Shown here one piece after another: positions 46,001-58,800 of a stretch of 64,000 nucleotides of DNA. Location: NCBI GenBank assembly GCA_038049695.1, contig CP142456.1, forward strand, positions 78,019,422 to 78,083,421, read 5' to 3'. The DNA comes from Cinnamomum chago. Taxonomy: Eukaryota > Streptophyta > Magnoliopsida > Laurales > Lauraceae. The notes under the pieces were generated by a model. That model did not search any database, had not been told where the DNA came from, and saw only the letters and a program-made list of their open reading frames with translations. Position 1 is the first letter of the stretch. Each line of letters starts with the position of its first letter. Made by a program: the position numbers and the translations under genes.

Positions 46001-48077
46001 TTTTATTATATGATAAGTTTGCTTGACTACATTTACTGTATGACAGTTTTTCTTTTCTTTATTTGAATAAGACATACCAAATAGTCTATCTGAAAGGTTC
46101 TAGTTGAATCAACTTTATGTCAAAAACTTTTTTCTTGCCAAACGAACCCTAAATCGACCATCAGAACTCACTCCCAAAGGCCAGCTATTGACCATGAAGC
46201 CTTGCAAATTTCATTATAAGAGGATAAAAATTCTCTTATATCTAACCTGCTTTAGGTTAAACAAAAGTCGCTAATTGTAATTAAATTGAGTTGGGATTAA
46301 TGGTTGTCTTTTGTGGTGTCGCCTTAAATTTGATATGTGTGAGGCTAAAACTAAAACTGTAACAATTTAGGAAAAACACAATGAATTTCGTCTATTGATC
46401 GGGAAACAACAATTCAATATTAGTTAAGGTGGTTGACCAAGATTCTTAGAGAACTTAAGTGGTTCTTTGTAAACTTAAAACGCCGGGTTATTTTTCCTCC
46501 GTGTGCCACGTTGTTTAGAATGGTAAACTTTGTCTTTCATTACTAGGAATCAAATCATGGTTTGCTCACGTTTTCAAGAAGTAAAGGGGGTTATATGTAA
46601 TTTTTTGCAAAAAGAAAAAAAGCTAGTGATTGAGCATTTTAAATAAATTTTTTCCAAGATGAATTGGATGTTGAAGTTTGAACTACTTGATTGGGTGAAT
46701 CTATCCAAATTGGTTACAGGCTAGTTCGATTTGGCTCGGCTCTGATGTCAAAATTATAGTAACATAAACAATAATAACAATGTTAACATAAGTAACTAAC
46801 CAAATATCTCATATTAATTATACTGGTTAATTCACCATTTTCTTATCCATTTAGATGGTTTTTCACATCCCCTTTTAAGGGTCTTGGCTAGGCTGAACCT
46901 TGCGCATCTAATAATTTACTTGTGTAGTGAAGTTAAGAGAATGGTCAAATCAAGAAATAATAAAAGAAGAGGGGGTAAAAAAAAAAAAAACTAAATCACA
47001 AAACCACCTCTTCTTTTCACCAAAAAAGTAAAAAAGTCACTCTCTCATAACAGAAAAATGGCAAAAAAAAAAAACTTCATCTTTTTACAAGAAAAAAAAA
47101 AGTTAATAAACTATTCTATCATGGCACTAAATGATAAAAGGCTATAACTTGGGAAAGCTTGCTATTTTTTCATTTAACATTTTTTTTACCACCTCTTCTT
47201 TTCATCTCCCTTGATCTTACTCTTCATTTCACAACAATATACAAGTAAATTACCCAGACAATTTGGTTTTGACAAGACAGGGTTGCTCAGTTGGTTGGCA
47301 ACCATGAATGTCACCTTACTATGGATCAATACCTAGGCATGCTACTCATTCTAATTGTGTGGGCTTTCCTTCCCATGGTGTAGGTTCTCTCTTCTCACTT
47401 GTAGAGTTGGATTATTCAAATAGTATGCTTTTGGGTTCTATGGTCCATCGAGTTCGCAATTAATTGGGCATGGCAAATGGCAAATGGCAAATGGTTTAGA
47501 TGGGGGTATGAACAAATCCACTTGAGGGTGAAGATATATGGGTTGAAGCCCAAACCATATTTGACCGATTTGTTTAACATGTCAAACACAACTAGAGCCA
47601 CTTAAGTGCGAGTCCAGATCTGGTGAGGTAAAACCCCACGGTGACGTGGCAGACCATGGTTGATCCAACTATCCCAATTCACTTGAGTGCGGATCAAATA
47701 AGCTTGACTCATATTCGACCCATAAAAGTTTTGGATCAATTTACACATTTCAAATGCGGATTGAGTTTGAAGGTCAGCTAAGAGTTTGCCACCACTAAGT
47801 GAAAAACAAGTTGAGTTGAGAGGGGGAGAGTAGGTTGAGGCCCAACCATATGGGAACCCTTTATTAGACGCATCAAACCTTCCCTATCCACATCTGATCC
47901 AACCCATACAAATTCCAAGCTAGGTTGGATCGGGTCATGCAAGTCGGGTTTGCATGTTGGGTCAAGTTTGCAACCCCCCACATTTATAAATACCTCAAAT
48001 AGTTAACATGATCAATCAACACCTTCAAAGTTCATACAGTAACTAATCCTTAAAAGAAACTACAAGCTCTTAAGAGA
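43047..48077. other. Gene-poor region
   Basis: No gene recognised. Diverged CGAGTCA-type repeats lie at about 43670-43910. A trinucleotide-rich GAT stretch is at about 45010-45050, and a SINE-like fragment at about 47280-47410 (GTTGCTCAGTTGGTTGGCAA). The remainder is low-complexity AT-rich DNA. Confidence 0.45.
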
Positions 48078-48342
48078 TATTGAGGAGTGGGCTCCACCCG
48101 AGGGGGAATATTAAAAAGTATTTCCGCTGCCTCTACTAACGCCTTGAGGTTTTGGTAGGAATGACTAACTAAAGAAATTTAAGATAGTATCAGAGTCAAC
48201 CCGTCGTGAGTTCGAATCATCAGATGATCGACTCAGCGCAAAAAAAAAATACGTGTGGCCAAAAGTGCGCCTGCACGCCTAATGGAGAGTATTGAGAAGT
48301 GGGCTCCACCGGAGGGGAATGGCTAGCTAAAGAAATTCAAGA
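48078..48342 (+). mobile_element. TRIM element (copy 2), complete, with AGAGA duplication
   Basis: LTR 1 is 48078-48184 (TATTGAGGAGTGGGCTCC ... AAATTTAAGA). A primer-binding-like TAGTATCAGAG follows at 48185-48195, resembling the initiator-Met tRNA complement TGGTATCAGAG. LTR 2 is 48290-48342, with the same start and end but an internal deletion. AGAGA flanks both sides (48073-48077, 48343-48347). It has no coding capacity. Confidence 0.8.
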
Positions 48343-48347
48343 AGAGA

Positions 48348-49870
48348 ATCCTCAATTAAACTTATATTAGACATCCTCATTCTATCTACTACTATGATAA
48401 CAGTATAATGTCCAAATTGAATGTAGTGAACTGAAAAGAGGGAGACATGTGTCAAGAACAGAGGCGCAAATTAAACTCAACCACATACCAAGACGTGAAG
48501 GAACTTTCCTAATCTCAACATAATCAATGGAAGGAAAAAAAATCTCCAAACAGCAACTAGGGCATACATGGGGTTCAAGAAAGATACCAATCATGTGAGA
48601 AGTGGAATGTGAATATACACGTGAGGCCCTCACGTGACAGAATAAGTTGGCATGCTTAGAAGTGAAAAGGATGGGATGGCCTTTGAAGTGTCTTGATGGG
48701 CACATTTTGGTAGAAAGATATCTCTGTCAAAAACCATTGTTTTCATGCTTCCATTCCAAGCTTAAGTCATTTCCATGCCCATGCAGTCATCAAAGCCACC
48801 AACAAAGAGAAAAAAATAAAAAGAGCACACACTTTTTTCCCTCCTCCTCTCCCACCAAGAAAAGAAGACATATTACTATTAGTCTTCATCTCATCCAACA
48901 TATCTCTGATTTTTCAGTATAGAGAGATAAAGAGAGTCATATACACCATCATTCCTACCAAAAAAAATCAAAACCCAGATAGTCCTTGGGATCACATTAA
49001 AATGTGATCCCTCAACATAATTTGGAGAAAGTTGGGACCCCCTTCTTTATTTTTAACAAAACATGGTTGTGTTTTTGCACTTTTCTCTCATGTGTCTCAT
49101 CAAAACTCTTTTTACCAGGATTAAAAATAACATGATGGAGTGGATCACCATGTCCCATCATAATTTTGAAAACAAAAAATAGGGGACCCATCAACTTGAT
49201 ATGGGTCTCATCAGTTTTAGCATGAAGAGATAAATGATCAGGTGGACCACCTGAGGTGGTGATCTTGAGGACCACCTTCTCTGTGAAGAGATGGGTGTGT
49301 TTGGGAGACTGGTTTTGATGGGCTGCAAATAAAGTGATCAGCTTTTCAGGAAGTGAAGCAGAAAATATTATTGAGAAAAAAAAAATTAATAAGCATTTTT
49401 AGTAAAATATAAAATAAAATAAAAATACAATAAAAAGAGTTAACTGGCACGGGAGTGGCTAAAGTGCGCAGGTGGTGCAGTTCCCACAATCACATGTTTG
49501 ACATTCCGACTACCCATACATTAGCACGAGGCTGCAGGGGCACATGCTCGCATGAAAAAGTTTGTGGGTGAAATGACGATTCTGCCCTCGCACTTACTCA
49601 GGAGCTCATGCATCATCCATGCATGGATTTTTCCAATTTTGTTAATTACCTTCTAACCCTATGTGTGAAGAAAAGGACCTTTGCTGATTATTCCAAAAGA
49701 AGAGTACTTTTGCTGTAATTTCTTCTACCAGAAAAACAATGTCACATGTCCTGAGCACCAGGGAATGAAACAGTTCCAACTCATCCCCATGGCCCATTGA
49801 AGTGCATGTGGGACCCACTATGTAGAGAATCCTACTGTTGAAATGAATCTCATTTTATATACAAGACCTT
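48348..49870. other. Non-coding region with a double G-box
   Basis: No gene recognised. It holds the palindrome at 48618-48636 and a pyrimidine-rich stretch at about 48800-48930 that resembles a leader. A SINE-like tRNA head may lie at 49445-49510 (GAGTGGCTAAAGTGCGCAGG). Confidence 0.45.
48618..48636. promoter_or_regulatory. Perfect palindrome containing two G-boxes
   Basis: CACGTGAGGCCCTCACGTG is a 19-base palindrome about one central base, with a CACGTG G-box at each end. G-boxes bind bZIP and bHLH factors in plants. It lies 2.9 kb upstream of the LAX2-like start, so any link to that gene is conjecture. Confidence 0.45.
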
Positions 49871-49882
49871 AAGTCATTATAA

Positions 49883-50082
49883 CACCAAGGGATTGGCCAA
49901 GTGGTCAGGACGGTTCATTTCTCTTCCGTAGTTAGAGGTCTTGATATTGATCCCCGATTCTCACCTTTTCAAGAGAAAACAGTCTAGGGTAGGGGCCACA
50001 AGGGATTTACCCGACTTCTCTTGGCCCGGAGGGAATAGCCCAGCGCAAAGGATTAGGAACCCTCCGTTAGCATAAAAAAAAG
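49883..50082 (+). mobile_element. SINE, second copy of the 12735 family
   Basis: About 200 bp starting near GGGATTGGCCAAGTGGTCAG (tRNA-like A box), with GGTCTTGATATTGATCCCC (B box), CGGAGGGAATAGCCCAGC and a short A tail (50073-50081). The flanks AAGTCATTATAA (49871-49882) and AAGTCATTGTTA (50083-50094) form a 12-bp duplication with two mismatches. Confidence 0.75.
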
Positions 50083-50094
50083 AAGTCATTGTTA

Positions 50095-51187
50095 TTATTT
50101 TGTAACCCTTAGTCATATGATATAGATTGGCTTTGTGAGTTGTACCTTTTTCCCTTATAATTGTGTTGTCATGTTTATAATAACTTCACAGTTTATGAGG
50201 TCCTTATTGGTTGAGATCCATTACAAATTGGTTGCAGAGAAATCCCTCCACCATGTACACATGTAGTTTAGTTGTTTCTATGCATGGCAAGTGCTTTACT
50301 CCTTTTTCCCAAATAAAAGGCTCACTTATGATCAATTCAATCAATTATTCACAGAGACCTACACATCTTAAGTTGGCATTGGCATCACAATATCTTGTAT
50401 GGTGTATAGCTATTAAACCTTTGATGTGAAAATATAAGGATTATGATCATTTGACCAGCTTGATATTGTGTATACTTCTAATATTTATCAAACACGTTCA
50501 CTTCATATATCTCTTGATTTTCATGCATCTAAATGGACCCCACACAAGGTCAGCCGCCTTCTAAAACGAATGCATTCAAAATGGCGTTTCTTATCATATG
50601 AAAAGAACATATATGCGGAGTAAGGATTCCTCCATGTGATTGAGGATTTAAATTTGTTAAAAGCCTATTAATTTCATATAAAAGTACATGTTCTATCTCT
50701 GTCTTTCTTTTTCAGTTTTGTCTCTATTTCCTTTTGTCTCTATTTTATTTATTTATTTAAAAGGAATAAAGTACTGCGAAATGAAATGAAGATTACTTTT
50801 CAGCTATAAACTTTTTTGTATGAAAATGCATCTTATAATTAGTATTGTTTTTTATGCTAACATGAAGGGCTTGGAAAAGGAATGGCCAGGATCTTTCAAT
50901 TCGGATATTATCCAGGGCATCCCTATACTCAATCCCAAATTGGTTTTTTTTTAATGTCTTTGAAATGAAAAGCCACTCCTATGTAACAGGTGAGGTAGTG
51001 GCAAAATGTAGAGGATTCCTGAGGCTCAGGAATCTACTCATTCACTTTTAACTCATGAAAGGACATGCTTTCTCCTTTTAAAACAGGTAGATGGAACTAG
51101 TTTTTCAATTTTTTTTCCAAGTCAAAAACATACTTTTCTAAGTCCCTTGATCATATAATTAAAGATGAATAATAACTGACTCAACAC

Positions 51188-51223
<36 letters not shown>

Positions 51224-51445
51224 CTATTTCATCCCACTATTTCATCCCACAAGCTTCCAAACAAAGAGAATTAATGGAAAGGGAGATCCAAGAGCTCCCT
51301 CTCAGACCTCCAAGCCCATCCCAATGAAAAAGCACATGATCCACAAAAATTTGATGGGTTCTTCTTCAATCTCTCACCACCACGTCCCAAAGCATCCCCA
51401 TGGAAGGTAAACACCCCTCAAACACCCCACTCCAAAACATCTCAG
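50095..51445. other. Region upstream of the LAX2-like gene
   Basis: AT-rich, with no other gene. A (CT)n tract at 51192-51219 lies about 310 bp before the start codon and may be in the promoter or leader. A short direct repeat (ACTATTTCATCCCAC) follows it at about 51224-51250. Confidence 0.5.
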
Positions 51446-51535
51446 ATGGCTTTCAAGGCTCTGCAACATATTGAAGAAGAGGAAAAAGAGAAGAAGAAGA
51501 ACAGGTGGAGAAGGCATCTGGTCCGTTGGATATGA
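51446..51535 (+). CDS. Upstream ORF of the LAX2-like gene, 29 codons
   Basis: MAFKALQHIEEEEKEKKKNR begins this 29-residue ORF, which ends in a TGA that overlaps the main ATG as ATGA (51532-51535). It would lie in the leader of the LAX2-like transcript if transcription starts upstream of 51446. A stop at 51472-51474 in the main frame shows that the main ORF cannot start earlier than 51532. The peptide is highly charged and I do not recognise it. Whether it is translated is unknown. Confidence 0.45.
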   Translation: MAFKALQHIEEEEKEKKKNRWRRHLVRWI

Positions 51536-52705
51536 CCATGTTGCCGGCTCGAAACGTCCTTCAACAGCACTACATCAACAACTATGGAGGATGTTTGGTG
51601 GGCCACGGCCAAGGTGGTGCAGGTGCACCGAGCCCTAATGTGAAGTGCACGTTTGGTTCCGATCCGACGATCAGTCTCATGGCCGAAGACGAATCGCGGG
51701 CTAGCAGCTCGTCGAGACACATACAAGAAGAGAAGGAGGAGGGAGAAGAAGAGGGAGAAGAGAGAAACGCGGGGTGGCTGCAATTGGGTATTGGAGGCCA
51801 TGCATCAAGAGAGCTTAGGATTGATCATTCCATGGAATCTTCTTCTCAAAGGGGAGGATTGATTGAATTAGACTTGTTCTCTCATAAAAATCACACTGCA
51901 CCAACAGCCCCCTCATTCCATGTCACAAATTATCAAGGGCCACTACCCATACCACACACTGCTAGTGCTAGTACCTCTTCTGCAATTGCTGCTGCTGCTG
52001 CTATGCCACTCTATTTGCCTCACCCAAGATCAACTTTAAGTTTCCGGCAGCCGCTGCCTGGTGTCGCATGGGACTATCGGCAAGCTTCTTCTTCATCGAC
52101 GCCCTACTATCCCCACCCTTATATGATGGGGCCTCCCCCGGTACTGGCCGATGCTGGTCCAAGCTCCGGCGTTAGGGTCGTTGACGTGCCCTTGAGAAGG
52201 CAGTCAGGAATTTGGTTTGTGCTCCAAGCATCACCAATTCAGTTAAGTAGAGAAACAGCATAGATTCATTACACATAACCACGATGATAACCCAAACTTC
52301 TTTCTATTTAGTGTTTTTTTTTTCCGTGGAGATATTTTTTTTTAATCTTTTGTATGGATTGTAATTGATTGCCTTGGGTTTTTAATGCAGAGGAAAAGAG
52401 CCCTTTTTGCCTCAGATACCCAAGAGCTACTTGAGAATCAAGTATCCTTTTTTCCTTCCTTCTCTTTTGTGTGTTATGCTCGAAATTCATGTAAGAATCA
52501 GGAAAGTAATTTATCTTTTAGTGATTTATCTTTTTTTTTTATTATTATCATGCAGAGATGGAAGAATGACTGTTCGATTGTTGATGAAATACTTGGCTAA
52601 CAAGATGGCACTGAATAACGAATCAGAGGTATTTATATCCATTACTACAGGTGTAATTTCTTTTGCATGCTTAAGACATCTAGTTGGTAGGTTGGCACTA
52701 GACAT

Positions 52706-52800
<95 letters not shown>

Positions 52801-55800
52801 TGGGTATTTTTGAGTATAATCTCACATATTTAGCTAGTTTAGAAATAGAAATAGACGAAAGCTAGATTCATGAGAGATCCCAAAAGAAGGGAAGCAAGCA
52901 AATCTCTTCTACAATAAATACACATACACACTCCTCCATGTGTATATCTTGCAATGGTGTTAAGAGACGTGAAAGAAACAGGAGAGCTGAAGGGGTCTCC
53001 CTCTAGTGGGAATCGTTTCTTCTAGCATTAGCATGTTTAGGTGGTGTGGATACATCTATGCAACCTTCTCTCACATCTAAATGTATTGTCAGCAACATCA
53101 AATCCATACTTAATACGATTTGGATGTCCTGTGATGTAACTGTTTGTCTAATCAATTGGGGGCTCATTGGGAGCTTCATGTTTAGTTAGTTAATTGGAAA
53201 TAATAGAGCGTGAGTTTAGGTGGACGGATTAAATGAAGATAGAGTCTGATATGCCTTGAGCATATAAACTTGTAGAGCAAAACTTAGGAAAGTAACCTTT
53301 TATTGTCATTTCTTATGGATATATGATACAATGGAAGGTAAATATACCAAAACTATATAAGGAAAACAATTTTATGGGAGATTGAGCAGCCCTAAATAAA
53401 ACTGTGAGGAAGTTTAATATATAGAAGAAATACTTCTTGGGTTTTTTTTTTAATAAAAAAAACGTTCAAGTCTCAAGGTGAGTAAATTAGACATGAGAGG
53501 CCATCTTACCAAAAGGAGCAAAAAAAGAAAGAAGAGGCCATGGGTTTTTTTTCTCTAGAATTTTATAGACAACATTGAGGCCTTTGGGAACTTGCGAGAG
53601 TCCTACAGCAACGTTTCACCTGGTTGCACTAGAAACCATGCAAAATCTCAAATACAAAACCACCTTAAATGATCTATGGTTGGTGAGGATGATACAAGCT
53701 TAAAAAAATAAAACCCCTTAGATAATGCATGTCAACCTCCCGGTATGGTACATGGGAATAGAGTTAACATTATATATTCCAATCACAGGACATATGTATG
53801 TGTTGGTATGTGAAGACCGGGTAATAAATATTCTCTAAATTCTGATTGCTGAATTATGTTATAATTGTATCATTACATCATTGCTTTGATCCTTGCAATT
53901 TGTTCTAAAATAACTTTGTTAGCTTAGCAAGTCCTCGACATTCAGTTTAGATTAGTTCCTTTTTTTCCTCTTTCAATGTTTTAAGGTCCTTTTCTTTTTC
54001 TTTTTCTTTTGAAACGGGGGGTCCTTTTAAGTTCTAGTTTGTATCACAGTCTGATGAAAGACTTAGATGAGTGTGACCAACGACTACTTGAAAAACCAAT
54101 TCCAAACTTCCTTCTTCCCATAAGATCTTGATATATTATTACAGGTGCATGAATTGACCATGGATATGTAAAACCTGCAATTGATGGATTTACAATTCAA
54201 TAGTCAGTACTTCTTATATTGTGGGCGCCCGGAACGAGATTTGTTACAATCCCCATTCATTAAGAAAGATGATACAATATATATGAACTATGAATCTGAA
54301 TGACTACTCATGCCATATGGTTCTAATCTATATGACTAGTTAAATTATGATTTACAATCACATTTTTTCTTCAAAGAATCATTTTCTTAACTATGATAAA
54401 AAAAAAATCAATCTATCTCAAAGTAGGATATAGATCATGTTCTTTAATTTCAGATTTAAAGATTCCACACTTAATTGAGTACAACTACAACCTCCCAACA
54501 TATTCATACATGATCACACCTACTTTTGGAAGTAATTAATAGCCACATTGTTAACATGACAGTTAGAATAGCTAGCTTAAAACGTTGAGTGTCATTATCT
54601 CATATACATAATCTCATATACACTACTTTTATCACTAAAACTACAACATTCTAGTGGATTTGAATGGATGGAAACTAGAAGTTATGAACATTTGTTCATG
54701 GCTATATACTTATGCATGAAATAGTTTCATCCAGTTCAAGAACTTAATATGTGATCTAGGCCAACATTATTTAACCTTCACAAATGTTTATGGTCAGATC
54801 TCAACCTTAGGTACATTCATCGCACAGGATCACTACTATTTATTTGTGTTAGTATGGATTAATTATATACTTTTGAGTGTATCCCAGATATGATATGGTC
54901 AAGCAAAATCCATATGGTAGTGTGACATTCACCACTGATTGAAGCAATAATGAAGGATCGTTATTTCCCATGAATATGCATCAAGGAGTGGTTGATTTCG
55001 AACATGAATACCACATATGTAGGCTTGATGTAATCTTCAACACCTATCATGAGATTAGGGTTAGATCTAAGGATTTTCCATGATGAAAAGTCAACCCCCA
55101 TGTATGGGTTTGACTTGAATGGGTCCTACAAATGATATACTCGAGCGTATATAATCATTATACTACATATGTTTGTGATCCTTTTCCACCCCTTACCATA
55201 TTAATTTCCCATGCTAATCCCCTTTTCTGCATGGGTCCACTGTGCATTAACTCACTCACTCCACTACACAGCCTCCACATATGTAATGAATCCAAATTTT
55301 ATTGCAATTCGAGAAGGACCAAGTTGGATTGCTCATGAGTATGCATGATTAAATTCATGAGTGTTAATTCATGCTTTACATGTAACAAATCCAACAATGG
55401 GACGGACTCCAGTTGGAGAGAAATTAGGGCCAGTGACAATTCAGGTTGGTAGGGTGTTTTGATAAATTTGATTCTAGCACTTGTGAGAAGTGAACGGGCC
55501 ACCGTTCTTGAATTCAAATAGCACACACAACTTCATTTTTGTATTAAATCAACTCTGTGATTCAAATTGAGTGAAAAGGAAGGTTAGATCTTCATTATTC
55601 TTAAAAGGTTGAGCTCCCATTGTTTGACTTTAGACCTACTATGGGAAAATGTGAATTGGTTTCTCCATTTTTTATTTTTTTTTGTTTGTTAGAATTCAGA
55701 AGTAAAAATGTGAATTGTATTAGGCGAAAGTTTCACATTGAAACACAATTCTTTTCAAATCAGTTTTGCATGCTGATTCTTGGTTCCGGAACCTTAAGTT

Positions 55801-58800
55801 ACAAAACAAAACCATATGATAAATGAATTTTGATCTATTCCTGATCAAGGATGCCACCAGTTTTCAATGACCATAATGTTTTGTGCTAGCGTGCAAAAGT
55901 TCCCTTTATAATTGATCATCCACAAATAAAACATTTATGTTAAAACGAACGTTAGGTTTTCTCACTGTACTCGGAAAGAAAGAGACATGGCTTTCTTGTG
56001 ATTTGACAAGTATTAAATTTATTATGTGGCCATTTATATTATTCTTATTAAAAAGAATTGGGTTTCACCCAAGGGGGGTATTGAAAAGTATGTTCGTTGC
56101 ATCTAGTAACACCTCAAGGTTTAGGTAGGAAGGATTAGCTAAGAGAACTTAATATAGTATCAAAGGCAACCAGTTGCGAGAATTGGGTCCCACCTAAGAG
56201 GTGGAGTATTAAAGAAACATGCTTTCACTTGAGGGAGGCTATTAAAAAGTATTTCCACTACCTCTATTAACGCCTTGAGGTTTTTGTAGGAATTGTTATC
56301 TAAGAAAACTTAATAATTCTCTAAATTACTTATGAAAAGAACATTAAATGTACAATGTTTCTTACAATACCTTGCTACAAGACTAACTGTCCATCATTTA
56401 AAGGTATATAAGCTAATTTTTCCTCATGAGACAGACTGATTTGACATGTTCATTCACTAGTTTTCATTTAGTTAACGCTTACTATCTTTTATTGCCCAAC
56501 AACTATATCTATAAGCTTTTCTAGGTTCATACAAAATGAATCAAAGAAGTTCAAACAAGGGATAATTGTCTTGAATCTTGATGCAATGAATTTGCTTGGC
56601 ACTATGAAAATTGAAATTTAGATAACCATATTAACCTGAAACCTAACTATTGTAAATTTTCATTTTGAATTATACATCACCAAATCCCTACCTCACCTAA
56701 AACAAGTAATGGTTATGATTGTTTGGCTTAATGTATTCATATTGATGATTTGTTTCCATTCTTAGGTCCACTGTCATTTCAATTGTGGTTTCATCATATT
56801 CCCCTCATTTGTTTGCCATACATGATTCATGCTGGGTCTTTTCTTACTAGGTAGATAATGCAAATGGTATGAAATGTGAGCACAATCTTGAAGATTATTG
56901 TGTTGCCAAAGTTGATTGCTTGATCTAGTAATCGTCGTGTTCACACATAAATCGTTCTATGCACCCAATGATTAGGTTTTGAAGTGGGAGGGGAAATGGA
57001 GATGTATTACTTATTAAAGAATTGTTTATAACAGTAATCATATAGGTTTTGTAGAGTCCTCTCATGAATAGCTTATAACAATGCTGTCTCCAATCAATCT
57101 AGCTGTTGTGCCTCATCTATACACTAAATTATCATTATTAGAATGTTCACACTATTTTAATATATTGCGTGTTTAGAGAGAGGGGGAGTAGTTAGGGCAA
57201 GAAATGTCCTCCTTGTGTCACCTTTTACATAGCTGAACGGTTGGACCAGACCCTTTCCTTTCAGTAGATGATGAGCCTAAATGACTTCATTGGAATGAAG
57301 TTCACCATTGGATCAAATCATAGCCAAATTCATCCTTGATTTATGAAACCAAAATCACACAATGAAAAAAATTCACTCCATCCTCTAGCAGGAGTGTATA
57401 TTTGAGAATTTATTATATATCACTACATGCGGGATAAGATAGAAACTCTTCTTAGATATATTACAAATCTTAGAGAAAAACTTCATGGCTAGGACATATT
57501 TGAAAATTGATATCTCATGTTTTGTTGTGATTAATCCAAATGTGAATCTATTAGCCTCAAATTGGCAGCATTATATAGATTTTAAGAAATATAGGTATTT
57601 TGTCTCTCTCTTTCTCTATTTATTTGTGTATGTGCTTTTATATATAATAAGTTAGTTTAAGGGTTTTATAACTGACAAAATAACCATGAAAGTCTGGAAT
57701 CCATAGGTAAATGGTCACAATCTAATATTTATGTATCCTATTTCAAGAGCTCCCAAATTTCACAGCTGACAATCCACTCATGGCCCAGTGATAAGACATC
57801 TTTATTAACAAAAACCACCAAGGATTGATCCTTTTTTTGAATTTGTTGGATTGAAACTTAAGTAGAACGTACGAGTATGAAATAGAGACAGAGTAAAAAA
57901 AAAAAAAAAGCTCCTCAACGGGCGTGCATCAAGTTGTGTCCCCACTATTCCTAGCTGAATTCTCTCTCTCTCTCCGCCTTTCTCTCTCTATATATCCATA
58001 CACATTTATAGTTATTTATGATTCTGTGAGGCACTGTTGATAGGACATGAATAGTATTCTAGGGCCACATAAATGGATGACAAATCAAAGGGATGTCTTT
58101 AATTTATGTAGGATAGGATTTTACACAAAGTGCGTTGACTTTTCTCTCCATGACATTCTAACTTTGAAAAAAAAAAAAAATTTGGGTCCATTTTACACTC
58201 AATTACACATTAAAAAGAAAAGAAGGAGAAGAAGTTAGTACCAACACAACTCACACACACTATCCGAGGGCGACCAATATCACATGTAGACCACCCCCCT
58301 TTTTCCCTGATTCCACTCATCTTGCATGCCTCAATTGTGCTATTGCTTGTAACGTCATGCTTTCGATAGATGACTCAACTCACCTTTCCGACACGGACCC
58401 CACACAAACTTCCTTTTGATTGTACGTGCTCAAAAAGACCTATCAAGACCCACAAGTGTGGTGCACTTTGTTAGGACGTTTTGGTCCGGCCCCATCTCCC
58501 ACAACGCACTCCCAATACACATATTTTACGTGGGAAGAAAGCAATGCATGAGGCATTAAAAAATCCGCAACAGAATTATTCCAAGTGATCATGAAACATA
58601 GACAAAACAAGACAATTCCCAGTTGGGTCTTCATTATTCTCTATATTCTATCTCCTAGATGGAATGCATGTACATTAAAAAACACATAAAAAATCCATAT
58701 TTGTTGTGATCATGGTCCGGAATATAAGGATGTGTGGTGAAGTTGGTTTATCATTTGAGGATTAGGGTTTGGTTCCTTTAAGTTATTATTATATATATAT

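Noticed and set aside
51446-51448. Use of ATG 51446 as the LAX2-like start
   Set aside because: It is in a different frame and meets a stop at 51533; the main frame has a stop at 51472, so the start is at 51532.
52526-52825. Minus ORF with a long Arg-Glu repeat
   Set aside because: It is simply the translation of the (CT)n microsatellite.
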